Assembly: GCA_017621905.1 (NCBI GenBank)
Contig: JAGASC010000076.1
Span: 1 to 6,445 of the forward strand
Reading direction: 5' to 3'
DNA from: Roseburia sp.
GTDB lineage: Bacteria; Bacillota; Clostridia; Lachnospirales; Lachnospiraceae
DNA length: 6,445 nt
The translations under genes were made by a program, and so were the position numbers. Below are positions 6,272 to 6,445 of the stretch, piece after piece. The notes under the pieces are model-generated. The model was not told where the DNA came from and searched no databases. It was given only the letters and a program-made list of their open reading frames with translations. Position 1 is the stretch's first letter. Every line of letters starts with the position of its first letter.

Positions 6272-6445
6272 ATGGCAAATAATGAAACGGCAGAAAAAAA
6301 GCCGATTAAGATTACAGAAACAATACTTAGAGATGCGCATCAGTCATTGATTGCTACCAGAATGCCGACAGAACTGATGCTTCCGATCCTGGATAAAATG
6401 GATCAGGTGGGATATCATTCCATCGAGTGCTGGGGTGGTGCAACA
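6272..6445 (+). CDS. oadA: OadA / transcarboxylase 5S-type carboxyltransferase, N-terminal 58 codons (partial at 3' end)
   Basis: An open frame from ATG 6272 runs off the window. The perfect AGGAGG at 6257-6262, 9 bases before the ATG, and a 29-base gap after oadB place it in the same operon. After about ten polar residues the protein reads ITETILRDAHQSLIATRM (14-31) and continues to GYHSIECWGGAT (47-58). These are the hallmark first strands of the TIM-barrel carboxyltransferase of oxaloacetate decarboxylase alpha, pyruvate carboxylase B and transcarboxylase 5S. RDAHQS (20-25) contains the metal-binding aspartate, Asp21. These enzymes exchange CO2 between pyruvate/oxaloacetate and biotin. The window does not show whether the protein ends in its own biotin domain (true OadA) or lacks one (5S-like), which decides how it uses the small carrier protein upstream. 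Confidence 0.93.
   Translation, partial: MANNETAEKKPIKITETILRDAHQSLIATRMPTELMLPILDKMDQVGYHSIECWGGAT

Overview
The window looks like chromosomal DNA of a low-to-mid GC anaerobic Firmicute, most probably a Clostridia member close to Lachnospiraceae. This rests on gene content, strong AGGAGG Shine-Dalgarno sites, GTG starts and the resemblance of the proteins; no marker gene fixes the genus. Every supported gene lies on the + strand, and no RNA gene, CRISPR array, insertion sequence or phage gene was seen.

Left part (1-2281), cell-cycle and cell-wall genes: the 3' end of scpA, a complete scpB (GTG start), and a complete S11-family D-alanyl-D-alanine carboxypeptidase with a membrane anchor. The order scpA-scpB-carboxypeptidase recalls the Bacillus subtilis scpA-scpB-ypuI-dacB region. 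The 91-base gap before the carboxypeptidase holds a sequence resembling a sporulation sigma-E promoter, which would suit a DacB-type role; this is a hypothesis.

Middle (2282-2423), a regulatory gap: an A/T-rich tract, a perfect 12-base palindrome with an extra half-site, an extended -10 box (TGTTATAAT), a predicted 5'-terminal RNA hairpin and a GGAGG ribosome site. The first gene of the next operon is best started at 2424, because an ATG at 2409 lies inside its own ribosome-binding region.

Right part (2424-6445), a tightly spaced biotin-dependent, sodium-pumping decarboxylase operon with gaps of 21 to 38 bases: a divergent acyl-CoA-type carboxyltransferase, an unusual OadG-like subunit fused to a lipoprotein domain, a biotin carrier protein with a KAAP linker, the OadB-type membrane decarboxylase/Na+ pump, and the first 58 codons of an OadA/5S-type (pyruvate/oxaloacetate) carboxyltransferase. 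A carboxyl group moved onto the biotin of the carrier would be released as CO2 by the OadB protein, driving Na+ export. Having both a 12S-like and a 5S-like carboxyltransferase with one small biotin carrier also matches the parts list of propionibacterial transcarboxylase (12S, 5S, 1.3S). The operon could therefore be a two-input sodium pump or a transcarboxylase/pump hybrid. The most unusual points are the degenerate motifs of the first carboxyltransferase and the lipoprotein-OadG fusion.
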